From Otatea glauca (lineage: Eukaryota; Streptophyta; Magnoliopsida; Poales; Poaceae): 64,000 bases of DNA. The notes under the pieces are model-generated. The model was not told where the DNA came from. It saw only the letters and a list, made by a program, of their open reading frames with translations, and did not search any database. Position 1 is the stretch's first letter, and each line of letters starts with the position of its first letter. The translations under genes and the position numbers were made by a program. This document shows positions 42,826-54,403 of the stretch, piece after piece. The stretch lies in the NCBI GenBank assembly GCA_036346275.1, contig CM070730.1, positions 4,154,309-4,218,308 on the forward strand. The letters run 5' to 3'.

Positions 42826-44635
42826 TGAAAGGATCAAGTTGGCCTAGAGGGGGGGTGAATAGGCAACTTTTTAAAAATATCTAAAAGTTTGGAAAAACTT
42901 TTCTCAATAAAAAATTAGAGCATAAGCAATTGCATAAATATCAGGCACAATACTGGTTCAAGAGAAAAGAGTTCGAAATAGAAGCAGAAGAAACAACACG
43001 AGTAGAAAAGTAACTCAGAAACAGGGGAACACAAGAATTTTTCACCGAGGTTCAGAGATCACTCCTACGTCCCCGTTAGAGCACTTCTTTGAAAGTATTG
43101 CTCCACCAAACATCTATTTTCAAATAGCTTTTGGTTATCCACTATCTTGACTCTTTCACTACTCCAGTGAGGTGAGTCTCAACCCTTCACAGCAATGGTG
43201 GCATTCCACAAACACTATTGGATAGGTCACACTAACAACTTCTCCAACCGTCTAGAAACAGCTAGTTCCAAGAGTAATAGACTATCCACAAGCCCTGTCT
43301 CTTGGTTCAGTAGCTAGACTCAACTAGATTTAGCTTGGAGCAAGTACTCTTAGCAAGTCAGAAAGATGGTTTGTAATTTTCTGAGTTGAAGCTCAAAACT
43401 CTTTGATGGAATGAAGCTTGGAAATCTCAAGGATCAAAGAGTTGTATGTGAATGAAAAGATGTTCAGAATGTGAAAAGGTAATCGCTCATATTTCTTGAG
43501 CACATGCCATCTATATATAGCTCCTGAACAGAGATAACCGTTACACCTGTCTTTTGCCCGTTGGGAGTTGGCAGGGTAGATGGGGTAGGTCAACAGCTAC
43601 CTTTTGAAAAAGATTTTCTAACAGAGCCAATCGAGAGTCAAACTACACACACACGCCGGACCGAAATTTTCGGTCCGGGGTACATGGTTCTGAGAGGCAT
43701 AGTTGAGCTTTAACAGACCTAGTTGCGCCGGACCAAGAAAAACGGTCCGTCGAAAGGGTAAAAGATCAGATGATTTTTACTAGCATATAAAAAGGGTTTT
43801 CGTCGGACAGATAAACTTAGTCCGTCGAACAGGATTTAATTTAGCTAGGCAAGTCATGTTAGCGCAGGACCAGAAAAACAGGTTCACCGAACACATAATT
43901 TGATCTAACTTAGTACCAGAGGACAGAGTTTACACAAGACCCACAAAGATGGTCCGGCGTACAAAGAAAAAGACTGGTTTTATCAGTAGAAAGCTTGTTT
44001 GAGCCAGACCGGAAAAGATGGTCCGACGTACACATAGAATTGAGATCATTATCATGCTCTAATGCTCTGATCCTTTAGTATGGACCAGAAAGATAATTGA
44101 GGCGAAATAATTTTATGTTGGACTAACACAAATGAGAGAAATTAGATTTGTCCGATGAATATTTGATATAAGTAAAGAAGAGGATTCTTAACGTAGGACC
44201 CAACAGGTTGGTCCGGCGTACATGATGTGCGCTCAGAAGGAAAATTTCTTCAGCGCCGGACCAAAAAGGTTGGTCCGGCGTACATGATGTACTCTCGGTT
44301 GATGTTTAAAGCATGGATCTTTTAAGCGCCTGAGCCTGAGAGAAGTTTTGTCTAAGATAGAATTATGTTTTAAGAGAGTTCTATGCTCCAAGAAATCTTC
44401 TAGCGACTTTGCTCATGATCCAAGATAATTTCTTATGGATAGTCCTCTTAATAGAAGCGATTAAACTAAGTGGCTTAGATTTACTCTCAAGCCAAAAACT
44501 AAGACAAACACCTTAGCCTTGACTATTTGATCTATCTTCTTTTGATTTTCACTGAGTAGCCATTTTTTTTAAGTCATCAACACTAAAACCAATAAACTAA
44601 ACACAAATTACATGAAGGGAGCCTAGATGCTCTCA
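42826..44635 (-). repeat. 3' LTR of the Sirevirus
   Basis: About 1810 bp. It carries around ten degenerate copies of a palindrome-like unit built on GCCGGACC...GGTCCGGCGTAC between 43660 and 44290. The LTR shares its start and end with 54404-56209. Confidence 0.93.
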
Positions 44636-44650
44636 ATCTCCCCCTTTTTG
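44636..44650 (-). other. Polypurine tract of the Sirevirus
   Basis: The minus strand reads AAAAAGGGGGAGAT directly before the 3' LTR. A second, similar tract (CCAAAGGGGGAGAAG) lies at about 44952-44967. Repeated polypurine tracts are a recorded Sirevirus trait. Confidence 0.85.
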
Positions 44651-45217
44651 GTGATTGATGACAAAAAAACTTTGAAACACTGCTCAGGGCCGAAGAGATT
44701 ACTTATCCTGCAAAAACAAGTTAGTCTGATAGAAAACAATGTTTAATAACTTGAGCAAATTTCACTCCCCTTGAATGAATGCGTGAGAGAACTTAAAATT
44801 AACACACATGAAGAAGTATTAGAAACATTAGCCTTTTCAGATATTATGGTTTTAAGAAAGAGAATGCATAAAGCAGAGACAAACACAAAAGACTATTAGT
44901 CTTTAATATAGCATTTTTGTTTTTGACATTAGAGAGACTATTTAGACTGTTCTTCTCCCCCTTTGGCATCAACAACCAAAAAGGTCACTTCTTGCGTTTT
45001 GAAAAAGTTCTTTTTAGCATGCTAGCCATTCTGGAGCTTGTGCTTCTTCGTGGAGGAGAAGGAGGTGACTGTTCTCGATCTCTGTCCGAAAGAGGAGAAG
45101 CCATTGCTTGATTGTGCCACTTGGAAAATCGGGATCTCGGTGAGGATTGAAAGTAAACTCATGAAGTCATGTTGGACATCTCGACAAGTTCACGAGTTTC
45201 ATCAGTTTTGTCCAACA

Positions 45218-47206
45218 CTAGTTGTGCAATGTCCTGTGATTTGATGTCAGGGTATGTCGAGTGTCTACAATATAGTCCCGAAAGTGATCTAATTGATCTG
45301 CATGTGAATCCAAACAGCTTCCAGTCTTTTCAAAGTTCCTGTAAACATTCTGAGCAAACTTGTCAATCTGTGCATTTTGAGCATTTTGCTTCTTGTTAAG
45401 ATCATACATTCTGTCTTTGATGACCAGTTGTTTAGTTTTAATTTCACCAATCCATTTTCTTATGTCCCACTGATTTCCTCTGATCATATCAAATCTTCTG
45501 TAAGTTTCATCTCTGAGATTTTCTTGGTCTTGATAGATCTTTTTCATTAGTTCTTGCTGTTGGTGAATTGCTGCCATTTGTTCATCATGTCTTTGGGCAG
45601 CCAATTTCCTTTCTTCTTCTATATTTTCTTGAGCATTTCTGAGATCAGTGTTGTATTGCTGCTCAAAAGATGTGAACCACCCTGGCTGAGAGTCCCACCA
45701 AGACGGTTCAGGCTCAGAATGATGAGAATAGTGAGAATTATCTTCTGAAATTTGAGAGAAGGCTGGTATATGATCCCGAGGAGGTCTAGAACCGCCTGCT
45801 TCATGCTCATGGGCTGCAGATGGAAGTCTTTGTCCTTCCATGAATCTGGCTGCGACTGCTAGTTCTTGTAGTCTATGAACTTCCTCATCTTCATGAAGAG
45901 ACTACGGTGACATACACTGTAGGATGTTCAGACTGTCCAAACCTTTGCTGACTTACATGTTCTGAGCTATAGTTCAAGATTTCTGTGGGAGTATATGAAA
46001 GGTTAGGAGCAGGGAGAGAGTATTCCTGAGTGTGATAGCTATGACTCGGAGCCCCTCCATCATTATCTGAATTCTCAAGGATCTCTGTATTCTCCTGAGC
46101 ACTAGGCTCATGAATGACTGGTTGAAAAGTGGAGATACTTGCTGGTCTGTTTTCTTGTACAGCTGGCTTGGACATTTTGTATTGCTTAGGACCAGAATTG
46201 AACTCTCTGTCCCTCTCAGTCTGGGAAATGATTCCTTGAGCCAAAAGCATCTGAGTGATTTGCATGGCAAAAGGAAGATGGCTACCCATCTTTCTGTATA
46301 TAGCTTCTTCCATCTCACCAAGGATGTAATCTGTTAAATCAATGGGTTGTCTTGATAATATCAGGTGCAGCAGCCATGCAAGACATGGGGTTACTCCTTC
46401 CTTGTAATCGGTTTTAGGGTAGATAGTGTGTCTGAGAATTAGGAGTAGAGCCTTAGCTTCTGCAGTTAAGTAATGAACCCTATTTGTATTAAAACCAGCC
46501 TCATGAATATTTCTGTAGATGTGGGCAGATACTTGTAGGTCAGGCATGTCACCAATCTGTCTCCATCTACTTCCAGAGAACATCCTATCATGAATCCTAG
46601 TTCTGTTCAGTAAAGGACATGAGGCCCGATGGCGACTTCAAGCGAGGAGTTCTTACTTTTCTCTTAATTCCATCAATAGTAAATGAATGAAGTGTCTATT
46701 TTTGTTTACTAATAGAGATGCATAGAATTCCATGATCCTATTTTCACTCCAAGTTGGTCTGACTGAGGACATGAGGGTTGCAAGCCCAGGAGTTAATCGA
46801 ACACAATCTAGAATTCTATCTGATTCTATCACAGAACTAATCTGATTCCAGTCAACATATTGATGCCTGCAAAGTGCTGACAAGAGCTTGCCATTTTTAT
46901 CTCTCCTATTTAGTAACCCATATAGATGTTTCTCGAAATGTGGTGATAAATTGTTCATTGAGGCAGGTCTATCAAAAGGAAACCAGATTCTTTTGGTACC
47001 AATCTTGCAGCTCTTAGTTTCCTTCCTCCTAGAACTGCTAGCTCATATCCACAAATTATGTCTACTTCACCACTGAGTTCTATTTCTTCATCAGATGATG
47101 GGTTTGCACTAGGCTGATAGTCACTATCATTTGAAGAGGAGGTTGAGTCATATTGCACTGGTACTCTTGATGGTTTAGTTGTTACTTTCTTTACCACACC
47201 GCTAGA
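45218..47206 (-). pseudogene. Sirevirus envelope-like 3' ORF region, frameshifted
   Basis: Four overlapping minus-strand open segments follow one another and together look like one decayed gene: 46955-47206, 46653-46958, 45891-46583 and 45218-45841. The N-terminal part is acidic and Ser-rich. The middle contains a helical block (YLTAEAKALLLILRHT, then GVTPCLAWLLHLILSRQP). The end is a Gln/Glu-rich coiled coil. No ATG opens the first segment. The position between RNase H and the 3' LTR is that of the extra ORF called envelope-like in Sireviruses. Envelope function is unproven, and I see no convincing signal peptide. Function here is not claimed. Confidence 0.65.
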
Positions 47207-48440
47207 TCACGAGATTGGTTAGTTTTGGCTTTCTTTTCCCTTTAACTTTATCAAGCAATTTTTCCAAAGCAGACCTCTTTTATGCGGATTCGTGAACTCA
47301 TCTTGACTAGGGTTTCTTTTATGCGAAATCAAATCTTGAGTTGACTTGATGAAATTTCAGAGGCTAACAACACCGACAATGCCAAACACAAGAAATTGAA
47401 GAACAGCCTAAGAAACTGAAGGGGATCTTAAGAGATGAGTTTTAACTAGGGTTTCGATCTAGCAAAGAAAGAGGATAAGATAGAAGAACTTACGAGATCC
47501 TAGTAGCAGAGGCTGAGCAGATAGAGTGCCGTTGACAACATCCGTTCGGGATGAGCGTCGGCGAGGAAGAAAAGAAACAAAATTCTGGAGATTTTTTGCG
47601 AAAAGCTTGAGAAAAATGATTTTTTGGTCATAGGGTTTAAGCCAGAAAACGAGAGAGGGCGTTATAAATAGCACGGACTTTTAGGAGCAAAAGCTGTGAA
47701 ACAGACAACTCACGGGAAAGTAACTCCTGCAATTTCAGTACTTTGAGGAGGACTCTTTATGAAGGAGAGATGAGATACAATCAGAGAATCTTTTAGTTGT
47801 CATATTTGAACACGTCTGGCAGAGATAAGCCCAAAAAGGGATAGGATTCTTATTCTGACGATTAGCAATGATAAGAAATATAAAGCTGAGATTATCAATC
47901 AAAACACAAAAGCACCATAACAAGACGGAAAATAGTTTTCAAATAATGTTTGAGTCTGATATTTTGGTAAGCATAAGTATTTTCAATTTAAGCTCATTTG
48001 AAGTACTCAAATTTTTAATATGGACGGTTAGCTAAAAACTGCCACTGGATTTTATAAGAGAAGATATTTTGTTTTTGACTTAGTTATTATATTTGGATTT
48101 GGATAAGAAAGAAGTATAGAAAGGTGAGTTTTATAGCAGCATTTTCTTAATTTAAGAAATTTTACTTAAAGAATTATTTTATTCAAGAAATAGCCCTTTT
48201 TAATTCATTTATTCACACCGTCAGTCGGGTCAGAGTGTTGTTTGTGCCAGATTCAACACAATGTTTTACGCGTCGAGCTTAAAATCCATTCCGTGACAGA
48301 TAGATGTGAATATCATCCAAATGTGAAGCCAAGCAAGATAAGAACCATCCAAGGAGAGCAAATTAGAGAGAAATTTCTTTATTTATATTGCTTCCCTGGA
48401 CGTTATGCCCGGGAGATTTTTACAGAGAAAGGGGAAAGAC

Positions 48441-48656
48441 CTAAGTTTCACCCCTACGCACACGCCCGAGTGCCTCTATGAGCACCTCCCTAGCCTTGGA
48501 GAGAGCAGGGAAGATCGCAAGAAAGGCATCGACAGTGGCACTGTCACTGGCAACCGCCCTTTGTTCAGCCAACTCTTCCATGGCGCGATCAAAATCTCTC
48601 CATAGCTCTGCGATCAAAGGATCATCCTCGTCGTCTCTGGGTGCTCTTTTCGGCAT
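48441..48656 (-). CDS. Small ORF between Sirevirus pol and envelope-like region
   Basis: Intact 71 aa ORF starting MPKRAPRDDEDDPLIAEL. It has an acidic N-terminus followed by an Ala/Leu-rich amphipathic helix and a basic end. It starts about 80 nt downstream of a TATAAAAGGGG sequence on the same strand (48728-48738). I do not recognise the family. It could be a genuine extra protein of this lineage or a leftover start of the 3' transcript. Real expression is uncertain. Confidence 0.4.
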   Translation of the reverse strand: MPKRAPRDDEDDPLIAELWRDFDRAMEELAEQRAVASDSATVDAFLAIFPALSKAREVLIEALGRVRRGET

Positions 48657-48727
48657 GATGAAGAGGAGAGCTTAGAGGCAGAAGAAGAAGGCTAAGAGAA
48701 GAGTTACATTCCAAGACCTCTGGTTCT

Positions 48728-48738
48728 CCCCTTTTATA
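48728..48738 (-). promoter_or_regulatory. Candidate internal TATA box of the Sirevirus
   Basis: The minus strand reads TATAAAAGGGG, a strong TATA match about 75-80 nt upstream of the ATG at 48656. It could drive a subgenomic transcript of the 3' region. Inferred from sequence only. Confidence 0.35.
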
Positions 48739-48983
48739 GACATGTTGGCGAAGATGGAGTAAATTTATCATCATCCAAAGAGTCTTGGAGTTAGAGAAGT
48801 TTTTGGAAGTCAGAGGGTTTTTCGGTAAATGAATTGACTCGGAAAAACAAGGTAGTCTTAAAAGCCATTAGCAAAAGATTTTATCCACTGGAGGACAAAA
48901 ATTCAGTCAGAGCAAGACACCAAGGGCTATATGTATCAAGAGATGCATCACAAACAAACCAACTCCCTTTAGGAGATATATTG

Positions 48984-51900
48984 TCAAACAATATTTGAAT
49001 AGACAATGATATTTAGTTCATTTCTTAATTTTGAAAACCTGGCCTCATCAAGTGGTTTAGTGAAAATATCAGCCAATTGATCTTCAGTCCTTACATGGCT
49101 AAGCATAATGTCTCCTTTAGCAACATGATCACGTATGAAGTGATGTCTGATTTCAATATACTTAGTTCTAGAATGTTGGACTGGATTGTTGGCAATTTTT
49201 ACTGCACTTTCATTATCACACAGTAGAGGTACTTTTTCAAATACAACACTATAGTCCAGAAAGGTTTGTTTTATAAATAGAATTTGAGCACAACAACTGC
49301 CTGCAGCTACATATTCAGCCTCAGCTGTTGAGAGTGCTACTAAATTTTGCTTTTTAGAACACCAAGATACTAGAGATCCTCCTAGTAGGTGACATCCTCC
49401 AGAAGTGCTCTTTCGATCAATTTTACAACCGGCATAGTCAGAATCTGAATAGCCAAGAAGTTCGAAAAGAGCACCTTTCGGGTACCACAAACCAAAACAG
49501 GGAGTGTTTTTTAAGTATCTGAAAATTCTTTTCACTGCACTAAGATGTACTTCTTTAGGTGCAGCTTGAAATCGAGCACACATGCATACACTAAACATGA
49601 TGTCTGGCCTAGATGCTGTTAAATATAGTAAGGAACCTATCATAGATCTGAATAACTTTTGATCAATAGACTTACCTCCCACATTTTGATCAAGATTTGT
49701 ATTGGTTGCCATAGGAGTTTTGATAGGCTTGCATTCTTCCAGATTAAACCGCTTGAGAAGGTCTTTAACATATTTTTCTTGAGAAATAAAAGTCCCTTCC
49801 TTTAATTGCTTCACTTGAAACCCGTAAAGAAAGTAAGTTCCCCATCATTGACATTTCAAATTCTTTGGCCATTTGATTCTTGAATTCCTTGCACAGAGTC
49901 AAATTAGTACTTCCAAAGATAATATCATCAACATAAATTTGGCAAATCATTAATGTACCATTGAAGTCTTTTAAAAATAGCGTTGGATCAACCTTGCCAA
50001 TTTTGAAATTCTTTTCTAGTAAAGAGTCTCTAAGACGCTCATACCAGGCCCTAGGGGCTTGTTTCAGACCATATAGAGCTTTAGATAACTTATAAACATG
50101 ACTGGGAAATTTTATATCTTCAAAACCAGGAGGTTGTTCAACAAAAACAGTTTCTTCAATAATTCCATTAAGAAAAGCACTTTTAATATCCATTTGAAAA
50201 AGAGTAATATCGAAATGACAAGCAAAGGCTAGGAGAAACCGTATGGCCTCAAGTCGTGCTACAGGTGCATAAGTTTCTCCATAATCCAACCCTTCAACTT
50301 GAGAATATCCTTGAGCTACCAGCCTTGCTTTATTTCGTGTGACTACACCATTTTCATCTTGTTTATTTCTGAAGACCCATTTTGTTCCAATAACGTTATG
50401 ATCTGAGGGTCTTTTCACTAAGTTCCAGACTTTGTTTCTTTCAAAATTGTTGAGCTCTTCTTCCATTGCCACAATCCAGTTAGCATCTTTTAAAGCTTCA
50501 TCAATTGTCCTGGGCTCAATACATGAAACAAAAGAGTAATGTTCACAGAAAATTGCTTGTTTAGAACGAGTTTGAACCCCCTTACTAAATTCACCAATGA
50601 TTTGATCCACAAGATGATCCTTTGTAATTGTATGATGACTCTTTATGAAGTTTGGTCCTTCATCCTTCTTTTCTTCTTCTTCGAGTTGAGAGCCATCTTG
50701 AGGTACCGTGGATATTGTCGGTGGATCATCCTTGTTTTCTTCAGGCTTGATATCACCAATCTCCATTTTGTTCATGGATTCTTTAAGAGCTTCTTCACCT
50801 ATATCAGCTAGATTCTCATGCTCACCTTGTGAGCCATTAGATTCATCAAATTTAACATCATAGGTTTCTTCTACTAACCTAGTTGAGTTATTAAATACTC
50901 TATAAGCTTTGGATTTAGAAGAATATCCTAGCATGATACCAGTATCACATCTCTTTTGGAATTTACCTAAATGCGTTCTCTTTTTATAGATATATACCTG
51001 GCATCCAAATACACGAAAGTATGATATATTAGGTCTTCTTCCTACTAGAAGCTCATATGAAGTCTTCCTGAGAAGTCGGTGATTGAGCCTGTTAATGGCA
51101 TGACATGCAGTGTTGATAGCTTCTGCCCAGAAGGCGTCAGAGGTATTGTATTCATCCAGCATTGTCCTTGCCATTTCTATGAGAGTTCGATTTTTCCTTT
51201 CAACCACACCATTCTGTTGAGGAGTGTATGTGGCTGAAAGTTCATGCTTTATGCCTAACTCATCACAATATTCGATAATGTTAGTATTGACAAATTCAGA
51301 TCCATTATCACTTCTGATCTTCTTAATGGGACAATCAAATTCATTTTGAGCTCTTTTTGCAAAATTTTTGAAAATTCTTCCAACCTCACTTTTATTTGGC
51401 AAAAAGAATACCCAAGTAAATCTAGAAAAATCATCCACAATTATAAGACAGTATGAGTTGCCACCTATACTTGCATATGAGGTGGGGCCAAAAACATCCA
51501 TATGCAAAAGTTCTAGGGGCCTAGTAGTAGACATAACATTTTTAGCAGGGTGAGAGTTAGCCACTTGCTTGCCTGCTTGACAAGCACGCATGATTTATTC
51601 TTTTGAATTTAACATTTTTAGCCCCACTACTAGCTCATTTTTGAATAGCTTTTTCAGATTAGACATTCCTACATGCCCAAGTCTCCTGTGCCACAGCCAG
51701 CCATGTGAAACTTTAGCCAGCAGACAGGTTGAGATGCATGAGGATTTTGAGTCAAAATCAACAAGGTAGAGATTATGAAATCTGAAACCCTTAAAGATAA
51801 GCTTCTCATTTTTATCAAGAAATGCTACTTCATTACTTGAAAATATACAATGAAAACCTAGATCATAGAGCTAAGCAACAGACAACAGATTAAAGTTTAA

Positions 51901-52116
51901 AGAATCAACAAGTAATACATTCTCAATGGAGTGATCATTTGAGATAGCAATTTTACCATTTCCCTTTACCTTTCTTTTGCTGTTATCTCCAAATGTGATC
52001 TTATGACTTGGATCATACTCTTTCTCAACTGAGGTGAACATCCTTGGTGTACCGGTCATATGTTGTGTGCAACCACTGTCAATAACCCAATGCCGGCCAC
52101 CACTCTTGTAGTTTAC
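48984..52116 (-). pseudogene. Sirevirus pol: protease, integrase, RT, RNase H (broken)
   Basis: Protease is recognised by WVIDSGCTQHM near 52050 (catalytic Asp). The integrase zinc block HRRLGH is present, but the usual CxxC reads MRACQ, so one Cys is lost. The integrase core has HMDVFGP, IRSDNGSEF and NGVVERKNRT (D, D, E). RT has the YVDDIIFG box. RNase H has YSDSDYAGC, TAEAEYVA and LCDNESAV. Breaks: stops at 51871-51873 and 51595-51597 and a frameshift near 49815 between the RT end and the RNase H segment. An upstream stop at 52117-52119 separates it from gag. All polymerase and integrase core acidic residues are otherwise present. Confidence 0.9.
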
Positions 52117-54353
52117 CTACAAAGTAGTCAATTTCTTGATTTTAGGTACCCAAATACTTTTGGGTCCATTAGTGTTAGTCTGAATAATTTTTGATCCAAA
52201 AGGATTAGTAAGCAAAGACTTAGGTACCCAAATGGCTTTGAGATTTTTATCCAGATTAGAGGGGCCAACATATCTAACATTCATTTTACCCCTAAAATCT
52301 TTAAACAGCATATAATGAGCATCAACCATGCACCTTCTATTAACCTTAGCTGATGAAGCACAGGCGAATTTACAATTTATAGAAGCATGATTTTGGTTAT
52401 GACAATAGCAACATTGGACCTTACTTTTGACAAAATTTATTTTGGATCTTGGTCGTTCATTCTTTTTGGGCATAGACTTGACTTTATAACCTAATCCCTT
52501 TTTACCTAGAACAACCTTTTGTTCCCCAAGAATTTTATCAAGAGTAGCACTACCAAGAAAGCATTTTTCCAAGCCTTTATCAAACTTTGCAATCTTGTTT
52601 TTTAGCTCATTATTTTCTATCATGAGCTCCTTAGCATACAAGGTATTTTTGCAATTTTCATTACACATGTTTGGTAAATTAGGAGTAATTATATCATCAG
52701 ATAGAAGGTCACAACTGATTGAAATATCGCGAAAAGAAATGTTGTTGGATTTTCCACCTTTCATTTCACTATCAATTTCTAGCTCATAGTATTTGTTGAG
52801 TAATTCATCATGTTTTTTACCAAGTTGTATATGAGTAGTTTTCAAAGATTCATGAGAGACAGTAAGACATGCATGGTCAGTGATTAGATCAGAATGAATA
52901 CTTGAAAGTTTCTCATGTTCCTTTATAATCTTATTTTGACTAATTTCTAACATGTCATATTTTTCATGCAAGACCTTAATGTTAGTTTCAAGAGTTTCAG
53001 TTTTAGCAGTAAGCTCATCATTTTTAACCATTAAGCTAGAAGCTTCTTTCTTGAGAATTTTATCTTTAGTGGTTTTGGTATATAAAGCATTGTTCAACTC
53101 TTTAATGATTTCTACTAGCTCTTCATAAGAAGGAGAATCATTTACCTTCTCTTCATCATCTCTGACCATGAGACAAAAAGGTAGAGAAGGTGAGGGTGGT
53201 GTAGATTCATTTAGAGCAAGCCCTGCTAGTCCCTTGGACCTTGGCTCTTCTTCATCTGATGAGGAGGAGGAGTTTTCACTTGAATTTTCTTCATCAGTGA
53301 CCCATTCCCAATGTGTGCCTCCTTCTTTCCTATCCTCCAATGTTTCTTGGAGTAGCTCTTCTTGTAATGACTTCTCTTGTAGCTTCCTTGAGCCTTTTCT
53401 TCGTCATAGTCATCTTTGTTTTTGCTTTTGCCTTTCTTGATATTTTTGTTTGGGCAACGGGCAGCTATGTGTCCTTTCTCATTACACTCAAAACAAGTAA
53501 TGTTAGAAAAAGGGTTTCTTTTTGAGGAATAAGTGGAGGATTTACCCTTGGCATTTACCCTTCTCATGATTTTGTTTGCTGATCTCATGAGTAATGCCAA
53601 TTTTCTTACATCTTCATCCTCTTCATAGCTTATTTCTTCCTCTTCTTCATCATCTGATGAGTCTTGATCCTTTTCCTTGGCTTTGAGAGCAATGGATTTC
53701 TTTTTGGTGTCCATTTCATCACCCAAGGTGAGCTCATGAGCTGAAATTTTGCTCAGAAGCTCAGTAGGTGTGAGCCTCTTCAGATCACCACTATTTGATA
53801 GGTAGGTGATCAGACTATGATATGCTCGTGGTAAAACTCTGATCATTTTCCTGCATACTTCAACATCATCAACTTTAGTTCCCAGACCTTTAAACTCATT
53901 TATAATAGGGTTTAATCTAGAGAACATATCATTTGCATTTTCATGAGGGAGCATTTTGAATTGATCAAATTTTTCTCTAACAACAAAATATTTTTCCTCT
54001 TTTATATCAGAAGTTCCCTCATGAATTTCTTGTAGAGTAGTCCAAATATCATAAGCAGTTGACAAATTCTCGACTCTATCAAAGACTTCAATGCTAAGGC
54101 AAGAAAATATAGCATTCCTAGCTTGAGCATCATATTGCAAATTTCTTATTTCTCCAGGTGTAGGTTCTGAAGATGAGGATTGCCCTTCGGGTATGACACG
54201 TGGAGGCAAAGGTTTTTCTGTAACCCTCCACACATCATAACTTACAGCTTCAAGATAACACCTCATTCTAATTTTCCAATAGGCATAATTTGTGCCATCA
54301 AAGATAGGAACTCTTCCTACACTTACTGAAGCTGACCCTATACCCTTGGCCAT
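52117..54353 (-). pseudogene. Sirevirus gag (one frameshift)
   Basis: The ATG at 54353 starts a frame with a capsid-like region typical of Copia gag (FDGTNYAYWKIRM, then YDIWTTLQEIHEGT, then MFSRLNPIINEFKGLG) and a zinc knuckle CFECNEKGHIAARC around residue 285. One base is missing from a G run near 53307-53309. The next frame continues through an acidic/Ser-rich stretch, a long coiled coil and a second Cys/His cluster (CCYCHNQNHASINC) to the TAG at 52117. Gag forms the particle that packages element RNA. The C-terminal coiled coil is unusual in length for Copia but known in Sireviruses. Confidence 0.88.
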
Positions 54354-54389
54354 TTTAACCCAAGCTGTTAGGCTTTAAAGGGTGACCTT

Positions 54390-54401
54390 GCTCTGATACC
54401 A
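54390..54401 (-). other. Primer-binding site of the Sirevirus
   Basis: The minus strand reads TGGTATCAGAGC two bases inside the 5' LTR end. It is complementary to the 3' end of plant initiator methionine tRNA. Confidence 0.92.
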
Positions 54402-54403
54402 CT

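Noticed and set aside
43660..44290. CRISPR-like spaced palindromes
   Set aside because: Spacers and repeats are both degenerate, and the array is duplicated exactly in the two LTRs of a eukaryotic retrotransposon.
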